64,000 nucleotides of DNA from Ornithinimicrobium pekingense DSM 21552. Lineage in GTDB: Bacteria; Actinomycetota; Actinomycetes; Actinomycetales; Dermatophilaceae. The position numbers and the translations under genes are program-made. Under the pieces are notes generated by a model that worked only from the letters and a program-made list of their open reading frames with translations, ran no database searches and had not been told where the DNA came from. The stretch spans positions 372,001 to 436,000 of the forward strand of contig NZ_ATWJ01000007.1 in the NCBI RefSeq assembly GCF_000421185.1. The letters are read 5' to 3'. Shown piece by piece: positions 49,916 to 60,360 of the stretch (the stretch's first letter is position 1; every line of letters starts with the position of its first letter).

Positions 49916-51654
49916 CGCACCACCAGCCCGCGCAGCCCCCGCCGGGCGATTCTGCGACGGAGGCCCGTGTGTCCCAGCAGGCAGCCGGCTCGTTGAGCCG
50001 CTACGCCGACCTCGTCCGCCTGCTCCTGCGCTACGGCAGGTCCGACCTGGTGACGGGCAGCGGGCTCGGCGACGTCGAGCTCGGCACCCCCGCCGGTGCG
50101 GAGGGCGACCCCGCCACCGCCGAGTCGTTCGCCGCCGACCTCGAACGGATGGGCCCGACGTGGGTCAAGCTGGGGCAGCTGCTCTCCACCCGGCACGACC
50201 TGCTGCCCCCGGCCTACACGGAGGCGCTCGCGCGGCTCCAGGACCACGTGGAGCCCTTCGACGGGGACCTGGCGGTGGCCATCGTCGAGGAGGAGCTGGG
50301 CGCCCGCCTGCGCCACCTGTTCGAGGAGTTCGAGTGCACCCCCGTCGCGGCGGCCTCCCTCGGGCAGGTGCACCGCGCGCGGACGCGCAGCGGCAAGGAG
50401 GTCGTCGTCAAGGTGCAGCGGCCCGGGGTGCGCGAGACGGTCGCCGGGGACATGGAGGTCCTGGCACGCCTGGCGGCCACGGCCGACCGGCACACCGAGC
50501 TGGGGCGCCGCTTCGGCGCGGCCGACCTCCTCGAGCAGTTCCGTCGCTCGCTGACCGGTGAGCTGGACTACGTGCAGGAAGCGCGCAACCTGCAGCTCTT
50601 CGGCGAGCTCACCGCAGGCGACGAGCATCTCTTCGTGCCCCAGCCCCTGCCGGACTACACCACCGGACGGGTGCTGACCATGGAGCGGGTCTCCGGCCGC
50701 AAGGTGACGGACATCGGCGAGCTGGGGATGCTCTCCGTGGACGGGGAGGCGATCAGCGAGGAGCTCTTCCGCGCCTACCTGCGGATGATCCTGGACGAGG
50801 GCGTGCTGCACGCCGACCCGCACCCGGGCAACATGATGCTCACGGACGACGGCCGGCTGGCCCTGATCGACCTGGGGATGGTGGCCACCGTGCCCCGCCG
50901 GGTGCAGAACCACGTCGTCAAGCTGCTGCTGGCCATCTCGGACGGCGACGGCGAGGAGGCGGCCCGCGTGCTCGCGGAGATGGGCCATCCTTTGGAGGAC
51001 CACGACGCGGCCCGCTTCCGGGACGACGTGAGCCACCTGGTCTCCGCGGCCGTGGCGGCCGGTGGCGACCTGGACGCCGGCAGCATCATGGTCGAGCTCT
51101 CCCGCCTCTCGGGCGCGCACGGGCTGCGGCCGCCGCCGGAGATGGCGATGATCGGCAAGGCGCTGCTCAACCTGGACCAGGCGACGATGCACCTGCATCC
51201 CGGGTTCTCCCCGTCGGAGGCCGTGCGGCGCAACGTGGACCAGATCCTGCGCGGTGGCCTGCGCACGGAGCCGGGCTCGGTCATGGCGGCAGCGATGGAG
51301 GCCAAGGAGTTCGCGGCACAGCTGCCACGGCGCGCCAACCGGTTGCTGGACGCCCTCGGCGACGGCGAGCTGACGCTGCGGGTCAACGCCTTCGACGAGG
51401 AGCGGCTGCTGCGTGTCGCCCAGCACCTGGCGACGCGTCTCGTGGTCGGCCTCGTGCTCTCGGCGATCATCATCGGCGCCGCCCTGACGATGCGGGTGGA
51501 GAGCAGCGTCACCCTCTTCGGCTACCCGGCCGTCTCGATGGTCTTCTTCCTGCTCGCCGCCGTCGGGGGCCTCGTCCTCGTCGGATCGGTCGTCGTCACC
51601 GACCGTCGCGACGCCCGTCGCCGGACCGAGCGCCCCGGTGGCGGCCTGCGCTGA
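49912..51654 (+). CDS. ABC1/UbiB (AarF) atypical kinase-like membrane protein
   Basis: A protein of 580 residues. The KxGQ-type motif (GPTWVKLGQLLSTRHDLLPPAY), the Ala-rich loop VAAASLGQVHRARTRSGKEVVVKVQRPG, HADPHPGNMMLTDDGRLALIDLGM (catalytic and metal loops) and two C-terminal transmembrane helices define the UbiB family. The usual role is support of quinone or lipid metabolism. The N-terminal 50 residues are poorly conserved, so the start could be GTG 49969. Confidence 0.92.
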   Translation: MTHHQPAQPPPGDSATEARVSQQAAGSLSRYADLVRLLLRYGRSDLVTGSGLGDVELGTPAGAEGDPATAESFAADLERMGPTWVKLGQLLSTRHDLLPPAYTEALARLQDHVEPFDGDLAVAIVEEELGARLRHLFEEFECTPVAAASLGQVHRARTRSGKEVVVKVQRPGVRETVAGDMEVLARLAATADRHTELGRRFGAADLLEQFRRSLTGELDYVQEARNLQLFGELTAGDEHLFVPQPLPDYTTGRVLTMERVSGRKVTDIGELGMLSVDGEAISEELFRAYLRMILDEGVLHADPHPGNMMLTDDGRLALIDLGMVATVPRRVQNHVVKLLLAISDGDGEEAARVLAEMGHPLEDHDAARFRDDVSHLVSAAVAAGGDLDAGSIMVELSRLSGAHGLRPPPEMAMIGKALLNLDQATMHLHPGFSPSEAVRRNVDQILRGGLRTEPGSVMAAAMEAKEFAAQLPRRANRLLDALGDGELTLRVNAFDEERLLRVAQHLATRLVVGLVLSAIIIGAALTMRVESSVTLFGYPAVSMVFFLLAAVGGLVLVGSVVVTDRRDARRRTERPGGGLR

Positions 51655-51660
51655 CCCGGC

Positions 51661-52122
51661 TCAGCCCACCAGCGGGCGGGTGCGGAACGGGATGGGCGTC
51701 GAGAGGCAGATGACGGTGGCCGACCTGGCGACCAGCGGGTGGCCGTCGATGAGGTCGATCACGCGCTGCAGGTCGCCGTTGTCCCGGGCGACGACGCGCA
51801 GCATCACGTCCCCGGACCCGGTGATCGTGTGCGCCTCGAGCACCTCGGGGATGTCGCGCAGGTGCTCCATCACCTGTCCGTCGCGCGTGCCCTGTCGGAT
51901 CTCGAGCGTGGAGAACGCCATCACCGGGAAACCGAGCCCGGCGGGGTCGACCTGGGGGGCAAAGCTGCGGATGACTCCCCGGGCCACCAGCTTGTCCAGC
52001 CGGCTCTGCACCGTGCCGCGCGCGACGCCGAGAGCGCGGGAGGCACCCAGGACCCCGACGTGCGGGTCCTCGTCGAGCAGGTGCAGGAGCTTGGCGTCCA
52101 GATCGTCGATCGTGACAGTCAT
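51661..52122 (-). CDS. Lrp/AsnC-family regulator of the tyrosine catabolic genes
   Basis: A protein of 153 residues. HTH: IDDLDAKLLHLLDEDPHVGVLGASRALGVARGTVQSRLDKLVARGVI. C-terminal RAM ligand-binding domain: LEAHTITGSGDVMLRVVARDNGDLQRVIDLI. ATG 52122 (MTVTIDDLD) is the natural family start. It is divergent from hppD, with a palindrome covering its start codon, so it probably senses an aromatic amino acid and controls hppD and itself. Confidence 0.9.
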   Translation of the reverse strand: MTVTIDDLDAKLLHLLDEDPHVGVLGASRALGVARGTVQSRLDKLVARGVIRSFAPQVDPAGLGFPVMAFSTLEIRQGTRDGQVMEHLRDIPEVLEAHTITGSGDVMLRVVARDNGDLQRVIDLIDGHPLVARSATVICLSTPIPFRTRPLVG

Positions 52123-52136
52123 GCACACAGTGTGCA
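52122..52136. promoter_or_regulatory. Palindromic operator between lrp and hppD
   Basis: TGCACAC-A-GTGTGCA is a perfect 7-bp inverted repeat immediately upstream of the lrp start codon. A related half-site TGTGTGCA occurs at 52162-52169, 62 bp before hppD. This is the expected form for an Lrp/AsnC site. Confidence 0.65.
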
Positions 52137-52175
52137 ACGGAGCAGGCAAGACATAGGTCAATGTGTGCAGTCTGA

Positions 52176-53450
<1,275 letters not shown>

Positions 53451-53599
53451 GCACCGAGCGGCCCCGTGCTGAGGGCGGCGTGCCCGGGCCCGGCCCGGGC
53501 GCGCCGCCCGTTCGTGGGCACGAGGTGCTCCGCCCGGTCGGCGCGTCGCCGGCGGAGGGGCGTCGTGGCGCCGGGCCCCTGACGTGGGAAGGTGGTGCC

Positions 53600-54442
53600 A
53601 TGAGTCAGCAAGCAGGGTGGTACGACGATCCGCAGGCACCCGACAACCTCCGTTACTGGGACGGGGTGCAGTGGACCAACCACACCAGCCCCAAGCAGAA
53701 GCCGAACCTCGAGCAGGCGGGCCGGGCGATCCGGGCCGAGGAGGGCTGGGGGGCGGCGGCCCCGGGGCAGCAGACGGGCCAGCACGGGCAGCAGGGGTAC
53801 GGGCAGCAGGGTCGCGGCTGGCAGGGGCAGGGCCAGGAGCCGGCCAACCCCTACGCCGGCGGCACCCAGGCGCCCTACCAGGGTCAGTGGCAGCCGATGC
53901 CGGGAGCCGGGCAGCAGCTGCAGGCCACCCGGGCCACCACGCCCGACGGTCAGCCCTTGGCGGGCTGGTGGCACCGCGTCGGCGCGCGGCTCGTCGACGG
54001 GCTGCTGCTGGCCGTGATCGGCTCGTTCGTCGCCAACCTGGTCGTCCCCGGGGTCTGGGGCGACTACATGGACTGGGTGCTGAACGCGACGGAGCCGGGG
54101 GCGGCGGCCGGCGCGGGCTCGCTGGAGCCTCCGGCCGACCTCGTCGGACGGCTCTCCACCTGGTCCGCCGTGGTCGGCGCTGTGGGCCTGGTCTACGAGA
54201 TCGTGCTGGTGAGGCTCCTGGGCGGGACCCTCGGCAAGCTGGCCACGGGGCTGCGCGTCAGGCTGCGTGAGGAGCCGGGCAACGTCGGCTGGGGCACCTC
54301 GATCCTGCGGGCGCTCGTCTACCAGCTGTGCGGGCTCTTCGCCCCCGCCTACGTCCTCAACGTGCTGTGGCCGCTCTGGGACGACAAGCGGCAGGCGCTG
54401 CACGACAAGGCTGCCCGGACCAACGTCGTCCGCAAGCGCTGA
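53600..54442 (+). CDS. DUF2510/RDD-domain membrane protein
   Basis: A protein of 280 residues. Residues 3-30 are a DUF2510 motif (AGWYDDPQAPDNLRYWDGVQWTNHT). A Gln/Gly-rich low-complexity linker follows (GQQTGQHGQQGYGQQGRG). From about 120 there is an RDD domain (LAGWWHRVGARLVDGLLLAVIG ... GGTLGKLATGLRVR ... DKRQALHDKAART) with three hydrophobic segments. Function unknown. It sits between hppD and fahA without an obvious metabolic link. Confidence 0.9.
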   Translation: MSQQAGWYDDPQAPDNLRYWDGVQWTNHTSPKQKPNLEQAGRAIRAEEGWGAAAPGQQTGQHGQQGYGQQGRGWQGQGQEPANPYAGGTQAPYQGQWQPMPGAGQQLQATRATTPDGQPLAGWWHRVGARLVDGLLLAVIGSFVANLVVPGVWGDYMDWVLNATEPGAAAGAGSLEPPADLVGRLSTWSAVVGAVGLVYEIVLVRLLGGTLGKLATGLRVRLREEPGNVGWGTSILRALVYQLCGLFAPAYVLNVLWPLWDDKRQALHDKAARTNVVRKR

Positions 54443-54470
54443 CGGACCGCGGCAGCACCACGCCCGGCGG

Positions 54471-55682
54471 TCAGGCCGCCGGGCGCACCGTGCCGCGGAC
54501 CTCGGCCAGGCCGACCGTCGTCCCGTCGGGCCCGGGGGCCGAGGCGGTGATCGTGACGGTGTCCCCGTCCTGGAGGAACGTGCGCGTCGTGCCGTCGGGC
54601 AGGCGCAGCGGCCGAGCCCCGGACCAGGTGAGCTCGAGCAGGCTTCCACGGGTCTGGCTCTCCGGTCCTGACACGGTGCCGGAGGCGAAGATGTCGCCGC
54701 TGCGCACGCTCGCGCCGTTGACCGTGAGGTGGGCGAGCATCTGCGTGGGCGACCAGTACATGGTCCGGTAGGGCGGTCGGGACACCACGGCGTCGCCGAG
54801 GTGCACCTCCATGGTGATGTCCAGCCCGAAGAGCGCCCGGCCGGACCCACGCAGGTAGGGCAGCGGCTCGGGGTCCTGGACGGGCAGCGGCACCCGGGCG
54901 CGCTCCAGCGCCGCCATCGGGGTGATCCACGCCGCGATCGACGTGGCGAACGACTTGCCGAGGAAGGGACCGAGCGGGACGTACTCCCACGCCTGGAGGT
55001 CACGTGCGGACCAGTCGTTGAGCAGCGCGACGCCGAAGAGGTGGTCCTCCGCGGTGTCGACGTCCACCCGCGACCCGACGTGCGTGCTGCCCCCGACGAC
55101 GAACGCGAGCTCGGCCTCGATGTCCAGGCGGGTGCTCGGGCCGAACACGGGGGCCGGGTCGTCCTTGCCCTTGCGCTGGCCGGTCGGTCGGACGATGTCG
55201 GTGCCGCTGACGACCACGGTGGAGGACCGGCCGTGGTAGCCGATGGGCAGGTGCTTCCAGTTGGGCGTGAGCGCCTCGCCGTCCGGGCGGAAGATTCGCC
55301 CGACGTTGGAGGCGTGGTGCTCGCTGGCGTAGAAGTCGACGTAGTCGCGGACCTCGAGGGGCAGGTGCGTGGTCATCGTCCCGAGCGGGTGCAGGTGCCG
55401 CCGCAGCTCTGCCTGCCCCTCCTCGTCCGCGATCATGGTCTGCAGCCAGGCGCGCACGGCGCCCCAGGTCGTCGGGCCCGCCTCGAGGAAGGCGTTGAGG
55501 GTCGGGCGTGACAGCACCGCAGCCCACTCGGTGCCGGCCGCGGCCCCCCGCAGGTCGATCACGTGGTCGCCGAGGCGGACGGCCAGGCGCACGTCGCCAC
55601 CCTCCTGCGGGCTGACCGCGCCGTAGGGCAGGTGGTGCGGGCCGAAGGGGTGGTCGGCGGGCAGGTCGAAGGGTGCGGTCAC
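54471..55682 (-). CDS. fahA: Fumarylacetoacetase
   Basis: A protein of 403 residues from GTG 55682 (VTAPFDLPADHPFGPHHLPYG). Family motifs: YVDFYASEHHASNVGRIFRP, LPIGYHGRSSTVV, DIEAELAFVVGGST, VALLNDWSARDLQAWEYVPLGPFLGKSFATS and the C-terminal SGTVSGPESQTRGSLLEL. It splits fumarylacetoacetate to fumarate and acetoacetate, the last step of homogentisate catabolism. It follows the unknown gene at 55727 by 44 bp on the same strand and is probably co-transcribed. Confidence 0.95.
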   Translation of the reverse strand: MTAPFDLPADHPFGPHHLPYGAVSPQEGGDVRLAVRLGDHVIDLRGAAAGTEWAAVLSRPTLNAFLEAGPTTWGAVRAWLQTMIADEEGQAELRRHLHPLGTMTTHLPLEVRDYVDFYASEHHASNVGRIFRPDGEALTPNWKHLPIGYHGRSSTVVVSGTDIVRPTGQRKGKDDPAPVFGPSTRLDIEAELAFVVGGSTHVGSRVDVDTAEDHLFGVALLNDWSARDLQAWEYVPLGPFLGKSFATSIAAWITPMAALERARVPLPVQDPEPLPYLRGSGRALFGLDITMEVHLGDAVVSRPPYRTMYWSPTQMLAHLTVNGASVRSGDIFASGTVSGPESQTRGSLLELTWSGARPLRLPDGTTRTFLQDGDTVTITASAPGPDGTTVGLAEVRGTVRPAA

Positions 55683-55726
55683 GACGGGCTCCTCGGTGTC
55701 GGGGTGGCCGATGGTGCGGGCCTGGG

Positions 55727-56629
55727 TCAGGGGGTCAGCAGCGTGAGGTCGACGAGCTCGCCCACGGGGTCCATGACACCGCAGCATCCGAAGGAGAGGA
55801 AGCGGGCACGGAGCTGGTCGACGTCGCGCTCCGACAGGCCCCGGACGAGCGAGGTCAGGGCCGCGGTCTCACGCAGCTCCAGCGTCGCGATCAGGTCGCG
55901 CAGGGTGGCGCCCTGCTCGAGGTGGTGCGCGGCGACCACCACGTTGAGCACGCCGTGCTGCTCCTCGGGGGACGGGTCGGCGGTGAGCTCGGTGTGCGCC
56001 ACGGCGTGGTGCAGGCCGCCCGTGAGCTTGAACGGCAGGTCCCGGTCGCGCGCACCGTGCATGAACTCGGCCAGCTCGCGGGGTGTCGGGACCGGAGCCG
56101 TCGGCGTGGACTGGGTGCGCAGCTTGGCGACCACCCGTTCCGTGCCCCGCGAGGCGCCCGCCGCCAGGTCGTCGAGCGCGTCGTGCTGGTGGCCCAGGTC
56201 CCGGGTGACCTCCACCGCCACGCGGGCGCCCAGCCCGAGAGCCTCCCGCCACGCGCCGGCGGTGTCGTGGGGCAGCTCGACGGACACGACGCGCAGGTGC
56301 GGGCTGGCTCGCAGGGCTGCGACGGCGGCCCGCAGGTCGCGGAGCGAGGTGCCGGCTCTCGCCACGACACCGACGGCGACGGGCGCCGGCCGCAGCCCCG
56401 CCGCGGTCTCGTGGTCGGTCACGGGCGGGTGGGCGGCGGCCGCCTCGACCAGGACGTCCGCGCCGGCCGCACCGATGAGCAACGGCCCGAGCACGTCGCC
56501 GTACCGTCCCGAGCGCATCGCCAGGTGCTCGGCCCACGCCACCGGGACCGGGGCGTTCCCCGGCGGGAAGACCGCAGCGTCGTCCACGAGCCGGTCGAAG
56601 AGCGACCGCGGCGCTGGCAGCGTTGACAT
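55727..56629 (-). CDS. Unknown protein of the homogentisate cluster
   Basis: A protein of 300 residues from ATG 56629 (MSTLPAPRSLFDRLVDDAAV). I do not recognise a named family. Alternating beta and alpha segments with short Gly-rich turns (VSVELPHDTAGAW, VVAKLRTQ, PFKLTGGLHHAVAH, HGVLNVVVAAHHLEQG, RFLSFGCCGVMDPVGEL) suggest a barrel-like enzyme. It lies between fahA (same strand, 44 bp) and the divergent hmgA. No maleylacetoacetate isomerase gene is visible in the cluster, so a role in that step, or as an accessory protein, is possible but unproven. Confidence 0.6.
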   Translation of the reverse strand: MSTLPAPRSLFDRLVDDAAVFPPGNAPVPVAWAEHLAMRSGRYGDVLGPLLIGAAGADVLVEAAAAHPPVTDHETAAGLRPAPVAVGVVARAGTSLRDLRAAVAALRASPHLRVVSVELPHDTAGAWREALGLGARVAVEVTRDLGHQHDALDDLAAGASRGTERVVAKLRTQSTPTAPVPTPRELAEFMHGARDRDLPFKLTGGLHHAVAHTELTADPSPEEQHGVLNVVVAAHHLEQGATLRDLIATLELRETAALTSLVRGLSERDVDQLRARFLSFGCCGVMDPVGELVDLTLLTP

Positions 56630-56732
56630 GCGTGGCACGGTACTGCATCGTGACGGGCAGAAGGACGCAGGTGTCCGCATACCGGACGCCGCGTCGTGCC
56701 GTCGCCGTCCCCCCGCCACGATCGGAGCGCCC

Positions 56733-58052
56733 ATGGCCCACTACCGATGCCTCGGCCACGTGCCGCCGAAGCGCCACACCCAGCACCGCGACGAGCGGGG
56801 AGACCTCTACTCCGAGGAGCTGATGGGTGAGGAGGGCTTCTCCTCCGACTCCTCCCTGCTCTACCACCGCAACATCCCCTCGGCCATCGTGGACGCCCGG
56901 GTCTGGGACCTCGGGGACATGACGACAGTGGCCAACCACCCCCTGCTCCCGCGCCACCTGCGGCTGCACGACCTGTTCGTGCAGTCCCACGGCGAGGACG
57001 GCACCCCCGTGCTGGAGAAGGGCGTCGACGTCGTCACCGGGCGCCGGCTGGTGCTGGGCAACGGCGACGTGCGCCTGCTCTACGTCGTTGCCGACGCCCC
57101 GAGCCCGTTCTACCGCAACGGGATCGGCGACGAGTGCGTCTACGTCGAGCGCGGCGGAGCCCGGGTGGAGACGGTCTTCGGCGCCTTCGAGGTGGGGCAG
57201 GGCGACTACATCGTGATCCCGAGGGCGACCACCCACCGGTGGATCCCGAAGGTCGAGGGCGACGAGGGTTACGTCGAGCCGCTGCGGGCCTACTGCATCG
57301 AGGCCAACAGCCACGTCGGCCCGCCGAAGCGCTACCTGTCGCGCTTCGGCCAGCTGCTGGAGCACGCCCCCTACTGCGAACGCGACCTGCGCGGACCGTC
57401 CGGCCCGCTGCTGGCCGAGGACGTCGGTGCCGACCGCGGCGAGCACACCGAGGTCTACATCAAGCACCGCGGCAGCGGTGAGCACAGCACCGGCGGGATG
57501 GTCGGCACCGTCTACACCTACCCGTACCACCCCCTCGACGTGGTCGGCTGGGACGGCTGCCTCTACCCCTACGTCCTCAACATCTGCGACTTCGAGCCGA
57601 TCACCGGGCGGGTGCACCAGCCGCCGCCGGTCCACCAGGTCTTCGAGGGCTCCAACTTCGTGGTCTGCAACTTCGTGCCGCGCAAGGTCGACTACCACCC
57701 GCTGGCGATCCCGGTGCCCTACTACCACTCCAACGTCGACTCCGACGAGATCATGTTCTACGTCGACGGCGACTACGAGGCGCGCAAGGGCTCGGGCATC
57801 GGGAAGGGCTCGATCTCGGTGCACCCCGGCGGCCACGCCCACGGTCCGCAGCCCGGCGCGACGGAGAAGTCGATCGGGGTGGAGTACTTCGACGAGACCG
57901 CGGTCATGGTCGACACCTTCCGGCCGCTCGAGCTCGGGGAAGCGGGCCGCGCGGTGGACGACGGGGTGTATGCCGCGTCCTGGGGCCGGGGGCTGGCTGC
58001 AACCTCCTCGGAGGGCCGGCCCGGGGAGGACGAGGTCTTCTCGACCAGCTGA
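56733..58052 (+). CDS. hmgA: Homogentisate 1,2-dioxygenase
   Basis: A protein of 439 residues with a bicupin fold. GNGDVRLLYVVADAPSPFYRN, GQGDYIVIPRATTHRW, and the iron-binding C-terminal region PVPYYHSNVDSDEIMFYVDGDYEARKGSGIGKGSISVHPGGHAHGP show the His-rich metal centre. It opens homogentisate to maleylacetoacetate. ATG 56733 (MAHYRCLG) is chosen; the frame stays open far upstream but without family similarity. It is divergent from the unknown/fahA operon. Confidence 0.95.
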   Translation: MAHYRCLGHVPPKRHTQHRDERGDLYSEELMGEEGFSSDSSLLYHRNIPSAIVDARVWDLGDMTTVANHPLLPRHLRLHDLFVQSHGEDGTPVLEKGVDVVTGRRLVLGNGDVRLLYVVADAPSPFYRNGIGDECVYVERGGARVETVFGAFEVGQGDYIVIPRATTHRWIPKVEGDEGYVEPLRAYCIEANSHVGPPKRYLSRFGQLLEHAPYCERDLRGPSGPLLAEDVGADRGEHTEVYIKHRGSGEHSTGGMVGTVYTYPYHPLDVVGWDGCLYPYVLNICDFEPITGRVHQPPPVHQVFEGSNFVVCNFVPRKVDYHPLAIPVPYYHSNVDSDEIMFYVDGDYEARKGSGIGKGSISVHPGGHAHGPQPGATEKSIGVEYFDETAVMVDTFRPLELGEAGRAVDDGVYAASWGRGLAATSSEGRPGEDEVFSTS

Positions 58053-58061
58053 GGGCGCCGG

Positions 58062-58637
58062 TCAGCTCCGGAGGATGACGCCGGCGGCCTGCAGCTCCTC
58101 CAGGGCCGCCTGCGTCGTCTCCGGGGCCACGCCCGCGACCAGGTCGAGCAGGACGGTGGTGCCGAAGCCCTCGCGCACGGCGTCGAGCGCGGTGGCGCGC
58201 ACGCAGTGGTCCGTGGCGATCCCGACGACGTCGACCTCGCGCACCTCCCGCTCGCGCAGCCACGCGGCCAGCCCCGTGCGCCGCCCGTGCTCCTCGGTCG
58301 TGCCCTCGAACCCGCTGTAGGCGGCCTCGCGCTCGCCCTTGCGGAAGACGGCCCGGACGTGGTCCAGCGCCGGACGCAGCTCCTCGCTGAACTCGGCACC
58401 GGGAGTGCCGGCGGCGCAGTGCACGGGCCAGGAGGTGCGGTAGTCCGGCTCGTCGGACCAGTGCTCGCCGGGGTCGACGTGCCAGTCCGCCGTGGCGACG
58501 ACGGTGGAGTACTCCTGACCGTGTTCGCGCAGGTGCTCGCCGATGCCGGTCGCGACGGCCCTGCCGCCGTCCACCGCGAGCGAGCCACCCTCGCAGAAGT
58601 CGTTCTGCACGTCCACGATGATCAGCGCCCTGCTCAT
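58062..58637 (-). CDS. pncA: Nicotinamidase
   Basis: A protein of 191 residues. Catalytic Asp9 (IIVDVQNDFCEGG), Lys in AVFRKGEREAAYSGFEG and Cys in GIATDHCVRATALDA form the triad. The metal ligands lie in TADWHVDPGEHW. It converts nicotinamide to nicotinate, feeding the next gene's product (pncB, same strand, 48 bp upstream). Convergent with hmgA. Confidence 0.95.
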   Translation of the reverse strand: MSRALIIVDVQNDFCEGGSLAVDGGRAVATGIGEHLREHGQEYSTVVATADWHVDPGEHWSDEPDYRTSWPVHCAAGTPGAEFSEELRPALDHVRAVFRKGEREAAYSGFEGTTEEHGRRTGLAAWLREREVREVDVVGIATDHCVRATALDAVREGFGTTVLLDLVAGVAPETTQAALEELQAAGVILRS

Positions 58638-58685
58638 GTCCCGAGCCTAGGCCCTCGGCCGTGCCGGGCGCCCCCCGCGTGCTCT

Positions 58686-59996
58686 TCAGCTCCAGTCGTC
58701 GAGGTAGGTGGTGGGGATCGCCGGGTCGCCGTGGGAGAGACGCAGCGCCCGCTGGGGAAGCTCTGCGCGGGCCGCGGCGTGGTGCTCGCGGGCGGTGCGG
58801 ACGTCGGTCGGTGCCACGACCTCACCGCGGCTGACGAGGGGGACGAGGAGGTCGCGGTCGTCGCCGTCGTCGGAGGGTCGCTCGTCGATGCCGATGATCT
58901 CGGCCTGGGCCAGCCCGTCCGCCCCTCGGCGGCGGAGGGCGAACTTCCGGCCGCCCACGGAGGCCTTGTCCGTGCTCGCCTTGGCCACCCCCTCCATGAC
59001 GCCGGCGTCGCTCTCGCGGCTCACGAGCTTGTAGACCATGCCGGCCGCCGGGTGCCCGGAGCCGGTCACCACGCTGGTGCCCACGCCGTAGCTGTCCACG
59101 GGCGCCGACTGCAGCGCGGCGATGGCGTGCTCGTCCAGGTCGGAGGTGACCACGATCCTGGTGCCGGTCGCGCCCAGCGCGTCCAGCTGGGCCCGGACCC
59201 CGTGCGCCTGGCCGAGGAGGTCCCCGGAGTCCAGCCGCACCGCCCCCAGAGCAGGACCGGCCAGCTCCACGGCCAGCCGGACCGCTGCGGTCACGTCGTA
59301 GGTGTCCACCAGCAGCGTGGTCCCCGCCCCCAGGCTGGCGAGCTGGTTGGCGAAGGCGTCGCGCTCGTCGTCGTGCAGGAGGGTGTAGGAGTGTGCCGCG
59401 GTGCCCGCCGTGGGGATGCCGTGCCGGCGCCCGGCCTCGAGGTTGGAGGTCGAGGCGAACCCGGCCACGTAGGCGGCCCGCGCCGCGGCGACCGCAGACT
59501 CCTCGTGCGTGCGCCGCGACCCCATCTCGATGCAGGGCCGCTCACCGGCCGCCGCCGTCATGCGGGAGGCCGCGGACGCGACCGCCGAGTCGTGGTTGAG
59601 GATGGAGAGCACGAGGGTCTCGAGCACCACGCCCTCGGCGAAGGTGGACTCGACCACGAGCAGGGGCGACCCCGGGAAGTAGACCTCGCCCTCGGCATAC
59701 CCCCAGATGTCGCCCGTGAAGCGGTAGTCGGCGAGCCAGTCCAGCGTCCGGCCGTCGACCACGTCGCGCTCGCGCAGCCAGGCCAGCTCGGCGTCGCCGA
59801 AGCGGAAGTCGGGCAGGGCCTGCAGGATCCGGCCGGTGCCGGCGACGACGCCGTAGCGCCGGCCGTCGGGCAGGCGTCGGGCGAAGGCCTCGAAGACGCA
59901 GGGGCGGTCGGCGTGCCCGCTCTCCAGGGCGGCCTCGATCATCGTCAGCTCGTAGTGGTCCGTCAGCAGGGCGGTGCTCGGGTTCACGGTCCTCAC
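58686..59996 (-). CDS. pncB: Nicotinate phosphoribosyltransferase
   Basis: A protein of 436 residues. LLTDHYELTMIEAAL at the N-terminus, VFEAFARRLPDGRRYGVVAG, PCIEMGSRRTHEESAVAAARAAYVAGFASTSNLEAGRRHGIPTAGTAAHS and AVRLDSGDLLGQAHGVRAQLD are standard blocks. It makes nicotinate mononucleotide from nicotinate and PRPP in NAD salvage, with pncA downstream. Confidence 0.95.
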   Translation of the reverse strand: MRTVNPSTALLTDHYELTMIEAALESGHADRPCVFEAFARRLPDGRRYGVVAGTGRILQALPDFRFGDAELAWLRERDVVDGRTLDWLADYRFTGDIWGYAEGEVYFPGSPLLVVESTFAEGVVLETLVLSILNHDSAVASAASRMTAAAGERPCIEMGSRRTHEESAVAAARAAYVAGFASTSNLEAGRRHGIPTAGTAAHSYTLLHDDERDAFANQLASLGAGTTLLVDTYDVTAAVRLAVELAGPALGAVRLDSGDLLGQAHGVRAQLDALGATGTRIVVTSDLDEHAIAALQSAPVDSYGVGTSVVTGSGHPAAGMVYKLVSRESDAGVMEGVAKASTDKASVGGRKFALRRRGADGLAQAEIIGIDERPSDDGDDRDLLVPLVSRGEVVAPTDVRTAREHHAAARAELPQRALRLSHGDPAIPTTYLDDWS

Positions 59997-60012
59997 CCTA
60001 GTTCGGCCCCCC

Positions 60013-60018
60013 TACAGT
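60013..60018 (+). promoter_or_regulatory. -10 element of an apparently leaderless clpS promoter
   Basis: TACAGT lies 7 nt before GTG 60026, the spacing of a leaderless start. No clear -35 box. Confidence 0.45.
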
Positions 60019-60025
60019 GGGAGGC

Positions 60026-60358
60026 GTGCCGACCGACACCCCGCAGCCGCCCGCACCGCCACCCGGCCCGCAGACGACGCCCGAGGAGGAGGGGCGCGTC
60101 GCGGTCCTCGACCGGCCGGAGGCCGACACCCCGTGGGTGACGCTGGTGTGGAACGACCCGGTCAACCTCATGTCCTACGTGACCTGGGTCCTCCAGACCC
60201 ACTTCGGCTACCCCCGGGCCAGGGCGGAGGCGCTGATGATGGACGTGCACACGAAGGGCCGCGCGGTCGTCTCCACCGGCACCCGGGAGAAGTGCGAGGC
60301 GGATACCGAGGCCATGCACGGCTACGGCCTGTGGGCCACCTTCCAGAAGGACGACTGA
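60026..60358 (+). CDS. clpS: ATP-dependent Clp protease adaptor ClpS
   Basis: A protein of 110 residues. A Pro-rich N-terminal extension is followed by the ClpS core: [27 protein letters not shown], then [36 protein letters not shown]. ClpS delivers N-degron substrates to ClpA/ClpC. GTG 60026 is favoured by the leaderless promoter; GTG 60017 is in frame. It is followed 2 bp later by the DUF2017 gene, a conserved actinobacterial pair. Confidence 0.93.
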   Translation: MPTDTPQPPAPPPGPQTTPEEEGRVAVLDRPEADTPWVTLVWNDPVNLMSYVTWVLQTHFGYPRARAEALMMDVHTKGRAVVSTGTREKCEADTEAMHGYGLWATFQKDD

Positions 60359-60360
60359 GG

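Noticed and set aside
55869-57842. Minus-strand open frame of 657 codons over hmgA
   Set aside because: It is antisense to homogentisate dioxygenase and its upstream region. The valine/aspartate-rich product is a typical mirror of high-GC coding sequence.
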